Source: Litorivivens sp041624475 (GTDB lineage Bacteria; Pseudomonadota; Gammaproteobacteria; Pseudomonadales; Spongiibacteraceae). Taken from it: 64,000 nucleotides of DNA. The translations under genes and the position numbers were made by a program. The stretch is taken from contig NZ_JBFJUX010000004.1 of NCBI RefSeq assembly GCF_041624475.1, forward strand, positions 148,328-212,327, given 5' to 3'. The notes under the pieces were generated by a model. It was not told the DNA's origin. It did not search any database and saw nothing but the letters and a program-made list of their open reading frames with translations. Position 1 is the stretch's first letter. Each line of letters begins with the position of its first letter. Positions 1 to 8,721 of this stretch are shown here, one piece after another.

Positions 1-428
1 TTAAGGCCGAGGGTGATCAGCCCGGCGATCTCGTCGGTCAGCGCCTCCGGTTCACTCAGCCATTCCAGCAATTGCTGGTCAATAGCGTGGCGGTACTGGC
101 GAATCTCCTGCAGCGTGGGGCGCGACAGTAGACCGCGCTCGGGGCGGGCGTGGCGTTCGCCCTTGGAGATGTAATAGCTGTTGAACAGAAAGGCGTATTG
201 TGGGTGAAACGGCTGGTAGCCTTTACGGCTTTCTGCGAGGATAAACTGCTCAAAAAACCAGGTGGTGTGGGCCAGATGCCACTTGCTCGGGCTGACATCG
301 GGCATCGACTGAATGCAGGCGTCCTCGGCGGTGAGTGTTTCGCAGAGTTGTTCACTGAACTGTCTTACCCGCGTGTAAGACTGCAGCAGGGTTGGCTGTA
401 TACTGCTTGCGGCTTGAGCCTTGGGCAT
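1..428 (-). CDS. egtB: EgtB-like ergothioneine sulfoxide synthase, partial
   Basis: Only the first 142 codons lie in the window; the gene runs off the left edge. EgtB enzymes are mononuclear non-heme iron enzymes that join hercynine (trimethylhistidine) to a thiol substrate during ergothioneine synthesis. The visible part is the N-terminal DinB-like domain: a SKWHLAHTTWFFE motif at residues 48-60 with His51, an iron ligand in the family, then FNSYY (83-87) and a RGLLSRP motif (99-105). The reading stops at LGL, just where family members carry a second His pair (HEQQH type), so that cannot be checked. The ATG at 428-426 is the natural start. The catalytic sulfatase-modifying-factor domain and any egtD partner would be outside the window. 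A related selenoneine or ovothiol-type enzyme is possible. Confidence 0.85.
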   Translation of the reverse strand, partial: MPKAQAASSIQPTLLQSYTRVRQFSEQLCETLTAEDACIQSMPDVSPSKWHLAHTTWFFEQFILAESRKGYQPFHPQYAFLFNSYYISKGERHARPERGLLSRPTLQEIRQYRHAIDQQLLEWLSEPEALTDEIAGLITLGL

Positions 429-552
429 AAACGGGCCTTATTTTGTCAGAGGTTATTGTGAGCAAGTGCCCGCGCTTCAGTACGGGCTTCGCTGCATTCG
501 CCGATCACTACACCATCAATAATGACCATGTGAGAAAGGTTAACCTGCCGTT

Positions 553-1377
553 ATGATGAAAATATATCAAGTGGATGCTTTTGTTAGCGACCAGTATCGC
601 GGCAATACTGCCGGAGTTTGTCTGCTGAAGTCGCCACTGCAGGAGGGTCAGATGCAGGCAATTGCCGCGGAAATGGGCTTTGCCGAAACCGCTTATCTGG
701 TGCCTGAAGAGGGCGACAAGCGCTGGAATATCCGCTGGTTTACACCCACCGTCGAAGTGGATTTGTGCGGCCACGCTACACTCACGGCGGGCTGGGTGCT
801 GGCGGAAATTGCCGGGGAGGAGGGCACGCTGACCTTTTCCAGTCGCAGCGGTGATCTGACGGTGACCGTGGACGGCGACTACCTGACTCTGGATTTCCCT
901 GCGCAAAGCGTGGAGCCGGCTGAACTTCCCGACGAGATTCTGAAAGCGCTGGACCTTGAGGGCGAGGTCAAGGGCTACCGCGCTCAGGTCAAGGCGGGCA
1001 ACTGGATTGCGGAGGTGGCAACCGAAGGTGAGGTGCTGGCGATCGAACCGGACATGGATTTGCTGCGCAAGGTGCCGGAAGGCGGCCTGATTTTGACCGC
1101 GCCCGGCGAGGAGTGCGACTTTGTGTCCCGCTTTTTTGCGCCCAATTACGGTATTGATGAAGATGACGTCACCGGCAGCGCCCATTGTTCGTTGGCGCCC
1201 TTCTGGGCCGACAAGCTGGGCAAAAAGGAGCTGCTGGCCCACCAGCTGTCCGAGCGCGGCGGCGAAATCTACTGCACAGTGCAGGGTGAGCGGGTGCTGT
1301 TAAAGGGGCAGGCCAAGTTGCGCACAGTCAGGCAGCTGAGCGGCTCGTTTTTCACCAACGAATTCGTCACCGGCTGA
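553..1377 (+). CDS. PhzF-family isomerase/epimerase
   Basis: 274 residues, the usual length of the PhzF family, whose members have a diaminopimelate-epimerase-like two-lobed fold and act on small metabolites. Family signatures are visible: DAFVSDQYRGNTAGVCLL near the N-terminus, GFAETAYLVP holding the conserved Glu, DLCGHATLTAGWVL, and VTGSAHCSLAPFW near residue 210. Two ATG codons in a row (553 and 556) could serve as the start. No phenazine genes are nearby, so this is probably one of the many stand-alone PhzF-like proteins of unknown substrate. It is divergent from the egtB-like gene with a 124-base spacer. Confidence 0.85.
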   Translation: MMKIYQVDAFVSDQYRGNTAGVCLLKSPLQEGQMQAIAAEMGFAETAYLVPEEGDKRWNIRWFTPTVEVDLCGHATLTAGWVLAEIAGEEGTLTFSSRSGDLTVTVDGDYLTLDFPAQSVEPAELPDEILKALDLEGEVKGYRAQVKAGNWIAEVATEGEVLAIEPDMDLLRKVPEGGLILTAPGEECDFVSRFFAPNYGIDEDDVTGSAHCSLAPFWADKLGKKELLAHQLSERGGEIYCTVQGERVLLKGQAKLRTVRQLSGSFFTNEFVTG

Positions 1378-1396
1378 GGCTTTTGCTGAATCACCG

Positions 1397-1418
1397 GGCG
1401 CCCCGATTTCGGGGTGCC
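1397..1418 (+). terminator. Hairpin without U-tract after phzF-like gene
   Basis: A nearly perfect inverted repeat (GGCGCCCCG, ATTT loop, CGGGGTGCC) lies 20 bases after the phzF-like stop codon. A strong GC stem here suits a transcription end or 3' processing site, but no run of T follows, so it is not a classical intrinsic terminator. A TACAAT sequence at 1437-1442 could be the -10 box of the glyA promoter; I see no good -35. Confidence 0.35.
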
Positions 1419-1502
1419 TCAAAGGCCCAATTATTGTACAATGCGCGCCTTTTCCAGCCCGCTGCCCGGCAGCACATGAATCACTTCTGTGGGAGACCGT
1501 GA

Positions 1503-2765
1503 ATGTTTTCTAAAGACATGGCCATTGCCGGTTATGACGACGATATTTGGAATGCCATCCAGGAAGAGGAAACTCGCCAGGAAGAGCACATTGAGCTGAT
1601 TGCTTCTGAAAACTACACCAGCCCGCGTGTGATTCAGGCGCAAGGCACTGTGCTGACCAATAAATACGCGGAAGGCTACCCCAGAAAACGATACTACGGC
1701 GGCTGCGAATTCGTCGACAAGGCGGAAGAGCTGGCCATCGAGCGTGCCAAGGCCCTGTTCGGCGCCGACTACGCCAACGTTCAGCCCCACTCCGGCTCGC
1801 AGGCCAATTCAGCGGTGTATCAGGCCCTGCTGCTGCCCGGTGAGACCGTCCTGGGTATGAGCCTGGATGCGGGCGGTCACCTGACGCACGGTGCCAAACC
1901 CAACTTCTCGGGCAAGATCTACAACTCCGTGCAGTACGGCCTGAATCCGGAAACCGGCCTGATCGATTACGATCAGGTAGAAGCACTGGCGCTGGAGCAC
2001 AAGCCTAAGATGATCGTCGCGGGCTTTTCGGCCTACAGCGGCATTGTGGACTGGGCCCGCTTCCGCGAGATTGCAGATAAGGTTGACGCCTACCTGATGG
2101 TGGATATGGCCCACGTGGCGGGTCTGGTTGCAGCGGGTGTCTACCCCAACCCGATTCCCTTTGCCGACGTGGTGACCACCACCACCCACAAAACCCTGCG
2201 CGGCCCGCGCGGCGGCCTGATTCTGGCCAAGGCCAACGAGGCTCTGGAGAAGAAATTCAATTCTGCGGTATTCCCCGGTGGTCAGGGCGGCCCACTGATG
2301 CACGTTATCGCAGCCAAAGCGGTGAGCTTTAAAGAGGCCATGGAGCCCGAGTTCAAAACCTATCAGGCGCAAGTGGTAAAAAATGCCCAGGCGATGGCGG
2401 CGACCTTTATCGAGCGCGGTATCAACATCGTCTCCGGCGGTACCGAAAACCACCTGATGCTGGTCGATCTGATCGGCAAGCCCTACACCGGCAAAGATGC
2501 GGATGCGGCGCTGGGTGAAGCCAATATCACCGTAAACAAAAATGCGGTACCCAACGATCCGCGTTCCCCCTTTATTACCAGCGGTCTACGCGTTGGCACA
2601 CCGGCAGTTACCACGCGCGGTTTTAAAGAAGCCGAGTGTAAAGAGCTGGCGGGCTGGATGTGCGACGTGTTGGAAAGCCTCGAAAACGGCAATTCCGAGC
2701 AGGTGATCGCAGAGGTTAAAGCCAAGGTGCTGGAAATCTGCAAGCGCTTCCCGGTTTACGCCTGA
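1503..2765 (+). CDS. glyA: Serine hydroxymethyltransferase
   Basis: 420 residues. GlyA is the cytosolic PLP enzyme that interconverts serine and tetrahydrofolate with glycine and 5,10-methylene-THF, the main one-carbon source. The sequence is canonical: EEHIELIASENYTSPRV near residues 27-43, NVQPHSGSQAN, MVDMAHVAGLVAAG, and the PLP-lysine motif TTTTHKTLRGPRGG near residue 230. The start gives the same N-terminal spacing as the E. coli enzyme. It sits upstream of nrdR with an 80-base gap containing a hairpin. Nothing unusual seen. Confidence 0.99.
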   Translation: MFSKDMAIAGYDDDIWNAIQEEETRQEEHIELIASENYTSPRVIQAQGTVLTNKYAEGYPRKRYYGGCEFVDKAEELAIERAKALFGADYANVQPHSGSQANSAVYQALLLPGETVLGMSLDAGGHLTHGAKPNFSGKIYNSVQYGLNPETGLIDYDQVEALALEHKPKMIVAGFSAYSGIVDWARFREIADKVDAYLMVDMAHVAGLVAAGVYPNPIPFADVVTTTTHKTLRGPRGGLILAKANEALEKKFNSAVFPGGQGGPLMHVIAAKAVSFKEAMEPEFKTYQAQVVKNAQAMAATFIERGINIVSGGTENHLMLVDLIGKPYTGKDADAALGEANITVNKNAVPNDPRSPFITSGLRVGTPAVTTRGFKEAECKELAGWMCDVLESLENGNSEQVIAEVKAKVLEICKRFPVYA

Positions 2766-2771
2766 TCGAGC

Positions 2772-2807
2772 AGCTACAAGCGCAGGGTTCGGCTCTGCGC
2801 TTGTGCT
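2772..2807 (+). terminator. Hairpin between glyA and nrdR
   Basis: A 10-bp perfect stem (ACAAGCGCAG / CTGCGCTTGT) closed by a short extra AGC/GCT stem lies directly after glyA. There is no T-tract, so it may be a mRNA-stabilising or processing hairpin, or a weak terminator, separating glyA from the nrdR-rib operon. Confidence 0.4.
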
Positions 2808-2845
2808 AAACTCCTGTCGCATAAAGCCTTTTCGAGACTCGATTC

Positions 2846-3331
2846 ATGCGCTGCCCCTTCTGCACATTTGAAGACACCAAAGTCATCGACTCACGTCTGG
2901 TCGCCGAGGGCGGGCAGGTGCGTCGTCGTCGCGAGTGTCTTTCCTGTGCTGAGCGCTTTACTACCTATGAGAGTGCCGAGCTTTTGATGCCGAAAGTCAT
3001 TAAAAGCAATGATCGCCGCGAACCCTTCGATGAAGAAAAGCTGCGTGCCGGGATTCTGCGGGCACTGGAAAAGCGCGCGGTCAGTGTTGAAAAGATCGAG
3101 GCGACCATCACTGATATCAAGCGGGTGCTGCAATCCAAGGGCGAACGTGAAATTCCGTCCCTGCTGGTAGGTGAGCTGGTAATGGACCACCTGCAGAAAA
3201 TTGATCACGTGGCCTACGTGCGCTTTGCCTCCGTTTACCGCAGTTTTCAGGATCTCGACGAATTTCGCGCCGAGATCGATCGCCTCTCTGCGAACCCTAT
3301 TTCTAACAAGCCGGAGACGGGTGGCCAGTAA
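2846..3331 (+). CDS. nrdR: Ribonucleotide reductase regulator NrdR
   Basis: 161 residues. NrdR represses ribonucleotide reductase operons when dATP/ATP fill its ATP-cone. The N-terminal zinc ribbon is intact (Cys3, Cys6, Cys31, Cys34), followed by the basic RRRREC stretch and an ATP-cone domain (about 46-136, starting PKVIKSNDRREPFDEEKLRAG). Its stop codon TAA shares one base with the ribD ATG at 3331, so it is translationally coupled to the riboflavin genes, the arrangement seen in many proteobacteria. Confidence 0.98.
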   Translation: MRCPFCTFEDTKVIDSRLVAEGGQVRRRRECLSCAERFTTYESAELLMPKVIKSNDRREPFDEEKLRAGILRALEKRAVSVEKIEATITDIKRVLQSKGEREIPSLLVGELVMDHLQKIDHVAYVRFASVYRSFQDLDEFRAEIDRLSANPISNKPETGGQ

Positions 3332-4443
3332 TGGATGCGGCTCTCGATGCGTGCTGGATGGCGCGCGCCATTCAGTTAGCCGGGCGGGGTCGCTACAGCA
3401 CCAGCCCTAATCCCAACGTGGGCTGTGTGCTGGTGCGCGACAATGAACTGCTGGCTGAGGGTTGGCACCAGCGTGCCGGAGAAGGCCACGCGGAAGTCAA
3501 CGCATTGGCCCGGTGCGAACAAACCCAAGGCGCAACCGCCTATGTCAGCCTGGAACCCTGTTCACACCACGGCAAAACACCACCGTGCGCTGAGGCCTTG
3601 ATTAAGGCGGGCATCAAGCGAGTGGTTGTGGCGATGGAAGACCCAAACCCGCAGGTTTCCGGGCGCGGCATTCAGTTACTGCGTGATGCTGGTATTCACG
3701 TTGAGGTGGGCCTTCAGCAGCGTGAAGCCGAAGCGCTTAACCCCGGTTTTATTAAGCGGATGAAAACCGGCTTGCCGCGCGTGCGGGCCAAGCTGGCGAT
3801 GAGTCTGGACGGTCGGACTGCCATGGCCTCGGGTGAAAGCCAGTGGATAACCGGCGCGGCCGCTCGGCGCGATGTCCAGCGCCTGCGTGCGGCGAGCTGC
3901 GCCATCGTCAGTGGGGTGGAAACGCTGATTCACGACGATGCTGCGTTAACTGTGCGGCCGGAACAGGCCGAATTGCCCGCTGAACAATGCCGCCAGCCGC
4001 TGCGAGTGATTCTCGACTCTCGTCTGCGCACGCCGCTTGACGGCAAGCTCTTTCAAGGCGGCGGCCCGGTACTGGTGATTGGCGCGGTGGACGCCCCGGA
4101 GTTGCGCCAAAGACTGGAGGCCGCCGGAGCCGAAGTTATGATACTGGCGGGAGCCGACGGCCGGGTTGAGCTTGCGGCGGTATTGAAAGAACTGGGCCGC
4201 CGGCAGTGCAACGAAGTGCTGGTGGAAAGTGGTGCCACCCTGGCGGGCGCTTTTTTACAGGCTGAGCTGCTCGATGCCTTGACGGTGTATATGGCGCCTA
4301 CGCTGCTCGGCAGCAAGGCCCGGCCTCTGTTTGAACTGCCCTTGGATGAGATGAACACGCAGCGCCGAGTTCATATTGACGGTATTCGCGCGATTGGCAC
4401 TGACTGGCGTCTTGATGCGACCCTGCATACGGTGGCGCATTGA
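3331..4443 (+). CDS. ribD: Bifunctional riboflavin deaminase/reductase RibD
   Basis: 370 residues. RibD carries out the second and third steps of riboflavin synthesis: deamination of the pyrimidine made by GTP cyclohydrolase II, then NADPH-dependent reduction of the ribosyl side chain. The N-terminal deaminase zinc site is clear (HAEVNAL, then PCSHHGKTPPC); the C-terminal reductase begins at RAKLAMSLDGRTA and has LVESGATLAGAFL. The start overlaps the nrdR stop by one base, and the stop TGA (4441-4443) overlaps the ribE ATG. Confidence 0.98.
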   Translation: MDAALDACWMARAIQLAGRGRYSTSPNPNVGCVLVRDNELLAEGWHQRAGEGHAEVNALARCEQTQGATAYVSLEPCSHHGKTPPCAEALIKAGIKRVVVAMEDPNPQVSGRGIQLLRDAGIHVEVGLQQREAEALNPGFIKRMKTGLPRVRAKLAMSLDGRTAMASGESQWITGAAARRDVQRLRAASCAIVSGVETLIHDDAALTVRPEQAELPAEQCRQPLRVILDSRLRTPLDGKLFQGGGPVLVIGAVDAPELRQRLEAAGAEVMILAGADGRVELAAVLKELGRRQCNEVLVESGATLAGAFLQAELLDALTVYMAPTLLGSKARPLFELPLDEMNTQRRVHIDGIRAIGTDWRLDATLHTVAH

Positions 4444-5105
4444 TGTTTACCGGCATTATTGAAGCTGTCGGCAGGATTGCCGCGATAGCGGATGCAGGCG
4501 GCGACAAACGTCTGACAATCGACGCCGGCGATCTGGATCTGAGTGCGGTGAAACTCGGCGACAGCATTGCCACCAATGGCGTATGTCTGACCGTGACCAG
4601 CCTCACTGGCTCCGGCTTTACGGCCGACGTATCGCGGGAAACCCTGTCGCTGGCGACGCTGGGCGCCTTGAAAACCGGTGCGCCGGTGAATCTCGAGCGG
4701 GCAATGCGCGCCGACAGTCGGTTTGACGGTCATATTGTCAGCGGCCATATTGACGGTACCGGCGAGGTGGTGGCCCGACACGAAGATGCCCGCTCCATCA
4801 GGCTGTCGGTGACAGTGCCCGAACCCTTGCGCAAATACACGGCGCACAAGGGTTCGATCTGCATCGACGGTGTGAGTCTGACCATCAACGCCCTGAGCGA
4901 AGATGGCGTAGAATTGAACATTGTGCCGCACACGGCGGCCGAAACGATTATTACCCACTACCAGCCGGGGACGAGGGTCAACCTGGAAGTGGATGTAATT
5001 GCCCGCTACCTTGAGCGTTTGCTTCAGGGTGAAAAATCACAGAGCGGTTCGCGACTCAGCGAGGCCTTTTTGGCAGAACACGGTTTTACCGGGCGCAAAC
5101 GCTAG
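4443..5105 (+). CDS. ribE: Riboflavin synthase alpha subunit
   Basis: 220 residues from the ATG at 4443, which overlaps the ribD stop in a TGATG junction. The enzyme dismutates two 6,7-dimethyl-8-ribityllumazine molecules into riboflavin. Two homologous lumazine-binding repeats are visible: the first opens with MFTGIIEAVG and has NGVCLTV, the second follows FDGHIVSGHIDGTG and has DGVSLTIN. The protein is called RibC in E. coli. Second gene of the coupled rib operon. Confidence 0.98.
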   Translation: MFTGIIEAVGRIAAIADAGGDKRLTIDAGDLDLSAVKLGDSIATNGVCLTVTSLTGSGFTADVSRETLSLATLGALKTGAPVNLERAMRADSRFDGHIVSGHIDGTGEVVARHEDARSIRLSVTVPEPLRKYTAHKGSICIDGVSLTINALSEDGVELNIVPHTAAETIITHYQPGTRVNLEVDVIARYLERLLQGEKSQSGSRLSEAFLAEHGFTGRKR

Positions 5106-5127
5106 CGCTCTGACATTGGGAAGGATT

Positions 5128-6267
5128 ATGAAGCTCAACACGGTAGAAGAACTGATTCAGGATATACGCCTCGGCAAGATGGTGATCCTGATGGACGACG
5201 AAGATCGCGAAAACGAAGGCGATATCGTCATGGCTGCCGAGTGCGTGCGGCCCCAGGATATCAACTTTATGGCCATGCATGCCCGCGGCCTGATTTGCAT
5301 GCCGATGACCCGCAGTCGCTGTGAAAGCCTGGGTTTGCCACTGATGGTGGATCGCAATGCCTCGGGCTTTGGCACCAAATTCACGCTGTCGATTGAGGCC
5401 AAAGAAGGCGTTACTACCGGTATTTCGGCCGCTGATCGCGCGCACACGGTGCGAGTGGCGGCGGCGAAAAATGCCACCGCTGAAGATATTGTTCAGCCCG
5501 GTCATATCTTTCCGTTGATGGCGGAAAGCGGTGGTGTGTTGACCCGCGCAGGCCATACCGAAGCGGCCTGTGATCTGGCGCGTCTGGCGGGTTTCGGTGC
5601 TTCCGGTGTGATCTGTGAGATCATGAACGACGATGGCACCATGGCGCGCCGTCCGGATCTGGAAGCCTTTGCCGAGAAACACGATATCAAGATCGGCACC
5701 ATTGCCGATCTGATTCACTACCGGGTAGTGAACGAGCAGACTATTCACAAGCTGGCAGTGGAAACCATCAACACCGATTTCGGTGAGTTCCAGCTACACA
5801 GCTACCGGGATGATGTGAATAACGACGTTCACTTCGCCGTTACCAAAGGTGCGATAGATCACGAAACACCGGTGCTGGTGCGGGTACATCTGGGCTCGTC
5901 GATTCGCGACCTGTTGCATATCCAGTTGCCGGGTGAGAACAGTGGCTGGAATATGAACCGCTGCCTCAAAAAGATTTCAGAAGACGGTGGCGTGGTGGTG
6001 TTGTTGGCCAATGCCGAGTCCTCTGCTGACCTGATCAGCAGTCTTGATATCGCGCGCGGCAACAAGCCTGCGCCGATGGGTGACAGCGCCCAGCACCAGA
6101 ATACCTATATGAACGTCGGCCTCGGCTCCCAGATCCTGCGCGATTTGGGGGTTGGCAAAATCCGCCTGATGGGCGCGCCGATCAAGTATAATGCGATCTC
6201 CGGTTTTGACCTGGATATCGCCGAATTTGTCAGCGCCGATGGGGATGTTACCCCGGCTGAGCACTAA
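5128..6267 (+). CDS. ribBX: DHBP synthase with degenerate GTP cyclohydrolase II-like domain (RibBX type)
   Basis: 379 residues. The first ~200 residues are an intact 3,4-dihydroxy-2-butanone 4-phosphate synthase (DDEDRENEGDIVMAAE, TRAGHTEAACDLARLAG), which makes the four-carbon unit of lumazine from ribulose 5-phosphate. The second half aligns with GTP cyclohydrolase II, but the zinc site is gone: where RibA reads VHSECLTGDALFSMRCDCG, this reads VHLGSSIRDLLHI, with no ligand cysteines, and the arginine-rich QEGRGIGL motif is absent. This is the RibBX architecture; the active cyclohydrolase is the separate ribA at 16555. The ATG at 5128 with AAGGA just upstream is the start; an in-frame extension to 4999 would overlap ribE and has no family support. 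Confidence 0.95.
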   Translation: MKLNTVEELIQDIRLGKMVILMDDEDRENEGDIVMAAECVRPQDINFMAMHARGLICMPMTRSRCESLGLPLMVDRNASGFGTKFTLSIEAKEGVTTGISAADRAHTVRVAAAKNATAEDIVQPGHIFPLMAESGGVLTRAGHTEAACDLARLAGFGASGVICEIMNDDGTMARRPDLEAFAEKHDIKIGTIADLIHYRVVNEQTIHKLAVETINTDFGEFQLHSYRDDVNNDVHFAVTKGAIDHETPVLVRVHLGSSIRDLLHIQLPGENSGWNMNRCLKKISEDGGVVVLLANAESSADLISSLDIARGNKPAPMGDSAQHQNTYMNVGLGSQILRDLGVGKIRLMGAPIKYNAISGFDLDIAEFVSADGDVTPAEH

Positions 6268-6294
6268 TCCTTTTTACGTTTTGGGAAACAGACT

Positions 6295-6768
6295 ATGAGC
6301 ACGAACAAACCCATTGAAGGCACTTTTGCCAACTGCGAGGGCAAATACGCGATTGTGGTTGGCCGCTGGAATGCCTTTGTGGTGGAAAGCCTGCTGGACG
6401 GCGCCAAAGACTGTCTGATCCGTCACGGCATTGCCGAAGGTGATATTACCGTGGTGCGTGCGCCGGGCGCTTTTGAAATTCCGCTGGTCTGCCAGAAAGT
6501 AGCCGAGACCAAAAAATACGATGCGATCATCGCCCTCGGTGCGGTGATTCGCGGCGGCACCCCCCATTTTGAGTATGTGGCGGGCGAGTGCACCAAAGGT
6601 CTGGCGCAGGTGTCCATGCAGTCGGGTCTGCCGGTTGCTTTTGGCGTACTGACCGTCGACACCATCGAACAGGCCATTGAGCGCGCCGGCACTAAGGCGG
6701 GCAACAAAGGTGAAGAAGCGGCCCTGTCAGCGCTGGAAATGGTCAGCCTGCTCAAGAATATAGGCTGA
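6295..6768 (+). CDS. ribH: 6,7-Dimethyl-8-ribityllumazine synthase
   Basis: 157 residues. Lumazine synthase condenses the RibD product with DHBP; it forms large cage-like oligomers in the cytosol. Conserved landmarks are VVGRWNAFVVESLL near the N-terminus, RAPGAFEIP, and GAVIRGGTPHFEYVAGE with the catalytic His, followed by FGVLTVDTIEQAIERAG. It follows ribBX by 27 bases and precedes nusB by 5 bases, the standard ribH-nusB order. Confidence 0.98.
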   Translation: MSTNKPIEGTFANCEGKYAIVVGRWNAFVVESLLDGAKDCLIRHGIAEGDITVVRAPGAFEIPLVCQKVAETKKYDAIIALGAVIRGGTPHFEYVAGECTKGLAQVSMQSGLPVAFGVLTVDTIEQAIERAGTKAGNKGEEAALSALEMVSLLKNIG

Positions 6769-6773
6769 TATCA

Positions 6774-7229
6774 GTGTCGCAAGCACCCGAGAACAATTTA
6801 CCGGCGCTGCGTCGCAAGGCGCGGCATTATGCCCTTCAGGCCCTCTACCAGTGGGAGATGGCCAAGCAGCCGTTGCACGAAATACAGGCCCAGTTTCTGA
6901 CCGACTACGACATGAAGCATGTGGATACCGAGTATTTCGGTGAGATGCTGCATGACATTCCCGCGAATCTGAACGAGCTGCAGGATGAATTCGAACCCCT
7001 GCTGGATCGCAAGTTGAGCGACCTGGACCCGATTGAACTGAGCCTGCTGCGCATGGGCGTGTGGGAGCTCAAGAACCGCATCGATGTGCCCTACAAAGTC
7101 GTCATCAACGAGTGTGTCAATCTGGCCAAGCGTTTTGGCGCCACCGATGGCCACCGTTACATCAATTCCATTCTGGATAAAGTGGCAGCCAATACCCGTA
7201 AAATTGAAATGGCAGCCGCCCGCAAATAA
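6774..7229 (+). CDS. nusB: Transcription antitermination factor NusB
   Basis: 151 residues, GTG start. NusB with NusE (S10) binds boxA RNA and supports antitermination of rRNA operons. The all-helical NusB fold is recognisable from RRKARHYALQALYQWEMA, ELSLLRMGVWELK and PYKVVINECVNLAKRFGATDGHRYINSILDK (split here over several helices, residues about 105-135). Tightly packed between ribH and thiL with no gap to thiL. Confidence 0.97.
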   Translation: MSQAPENNLPALRRKARHYALQALYQWEMAKQPLHEIQAQFLTDYDMKHVDTEYFGEMLHDIPANLNELQDEFEPLLDRKLSDLDPIELSLLRMGVWELKNRIDVPYKVVINECVNLAKRFGATDGHRYINSILDKVAANTRKIEMAAARK

Positions 7230-8195
7230 ATGGCACTCTCCGAATTTGACTTGATTCGGCGTTATTTCTCTTCCTTTCAGCAGGGCTCGGCGGTTGTGAC
7301 CGGCATCGGTGACGACTGCGCTGAGCTTTCACTTTCTCCCGGCCACACTCTGTGCACCTCCATCGACACCATGGTGGAAGGCGTACATTTCCCGAAAACG
7401 CCGGACGTCAGCGGGCTGGGCTGGCGCGTGCTGGCGGCTGCGGTCAGTGATCTAGGTGCCTGTGGTGCCCGTCCTGTGGGTTTCTGTTTGGCGCTTACCC
7501 TGCCACAAGCGGATGAAACCTGGCTCGCCGCCTTTTCCAAAGGCCTGGCGGAGGCTTCGCGCTTTTTTGCGATACCTTTGGTCGGTGGCGATACCACGCG
7601 TGGGCCTTTGTGTCTGTCGGTACAGGTGTTTGGTGAGGTTCCGGCAGGCAAAGCCCTGCTGCGCAGCGGTGCTAGGCCTGGCGATGATATCTGGGTAACA
7701 GGGACGTTAGGGGATGCCCGCGCAGCCCTGGATTGTCTGGAAAACACAGCATTCAGTGAGGCGGAGCAGGTATTTATGGCGCAGTATTATTGCGCCGAAC
7801 CGCCGCTCGAATTTTCTGCGGGTCTTCTCGGTGTCGCCAGCGCGGCGATCGACCTGTCCGACGGTCTGGCCGCCGATCTCGGTCATGTCCTTCAGGCCAG
7901 TGGTGCCAGCGCCGAGTTGGAAGTGGACGCTCTACCGCTCTCGGCGGCGCTGCAAGCTACTTACTCGCGAGAAGTTGCCGAAGCGTATGCCCTGACGGGC
8001 GGCGATGACTATCAGTTGTGTTTTACCGCCAGTGCAGCGCGGCGTGAAACCATCTACGCGCTTGCGGCTGAACACAATATTCGGTGCTCGCGCGTGGGTG
8101 CTGTCGCCTCCGGAGCCGGGTTAAATCTGGTTCGCGAGGGTGCGCCTATTGATCTGACACACTATAACAACATGGGATATTTGCACTTCCAATGA
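7230..8195 (+). CDS. thiL: Thiamine-monophosphate kinase
   Basis: 321 residues. ThiL phosphorylates thiamin monophosphate to the active cofactor TPP. PurM-like ATP-grasp features include GIGDDCAEL near residue 25, SIDTMVEGVHFP, GGDTTRGPL and GGDDYQLCF. It begins at the base after the nusB stop and ends overlapping pgpA by 4 bases, giving the classic nusB-thiL-pgpA run. It functionally completes the thiamin pathway encoded further right. Confidence 0.97.
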   Translation: MALSEFDLIRRYFSSFQQGSAVVTGIGDDCAELSLSPGHTLCTSIDTMVEGVHFPKTPDVSGLGWRVLAAAVSDLGACGARPVGFCLALTLPQADETWLAAFSKGLAEASRFFAIPLVGGDTTRGPLCLSVQVFGEVPAGKALLRSGARPGDDIWVTGTLGDARAALDCLENTAFSEAEQVFMAQYYCAEPPLEFSAGLLGVASAAIDLSDGLAADLGHVLQASGASAELEVDALPLSAALQATYSREVAEAYALTGGDDYQLCFTASAARRETIYALAAEHNIRCSRVGAVASGAGLNLVREGAPIDLTHYNNMGYLHFQ

Positions 8196-8662
8196 ACTTA
8201 CCAGCGCTTTGCCGTAACCCGATTCACCTCGCCAGTTTTGGTTTTGGCTCTGGCCTGTCGCCGAAAGCACCGGGTACTTTCGGCACCCTGATGGCGGTCC
8301 CCCTTTGGCTCGGTTTGTCCCAGCTGGAGTTGCCCTTCTATATTGCCGTGTTGGCGGTTACCTTTCTTTTTGGTGTGTTTTGCTGCGGTTATACCGCCAA
8401 AGCCATGGGTGTCCACGACCACGGCAGCATCGTCTGGGACGAGTTCGTCGGTTTCTGGATTACCATGATTGCCGTGCCTGCCGAACCGCTCTGGGTGATT
8501 GCCGGGTTTGCTCTCTTTCGCTTGTTCGACATCGCCAAACCCTGGCCGATCAAATGGCTCGATAAAAAGGTCCACGGCGGTTTTGGTATTATGATCGACG
8601 ATGTGCTGGCGGGCGTTTTTGCGGCGGTAATCTTGCAGATCGCGTTGTTTTATATCGCTTAG
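8192..8662 (+). CDS. pgpA: Phosphatidylglycerophosphatase A
   Basis: 156 residues. PgpA is an inner-membrane phosphatase that removes phosphate from phosphatidylglycerol phosphate. GSGLSPKAPGTFGTLMAVPL near the N-terminus and DEFVGFWITM and IDDVLAGVFAA in the body are family signatures; three or four hydrophobic segments fit the known topology. Overlaps thiL by 4 bases (ATGA). Confidence 0.97.
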   Translation: MNLPALCRNPIHLASFGFGSGLSPKAPGTFGTLMAVPLWLGLSQLELPFYIAVLAVTFLFGVFCCGYTAKAMGVHDHGSIVWDEFVGFWITMIAVPAEPLWVIAGFALFRLFDIAKPWPIKWLDKKVHGGFGIMIDDVLAGVFAAVILQIALFYIA

Positions 8663-8721
8663 CGTTTCGAGCATTAAGGTGCCGAAATATTTGGTGTCAT
8701 CATGACGAACGCGGAGGTTTC

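Noticed and set aside
508..1242. A 244-codon antisense frame over the PhzF-like gene
   Set aside because: It has no family features and the forward gene is clear; shadow frame.
4999..5127. A longer N-terminus for ribBX
   Set aside because: Those codons lie inside ribE; the ATG at 5128 has a ribosome-binding site and the standard DHBP synthase start.
4440..5128. A possible FMN riboswitch in front of the rib genes
   Set aside because: The genes overlap or are 22 bases apart, and no FMN-aptamer motifs are present; control of this operon is elsewhere.
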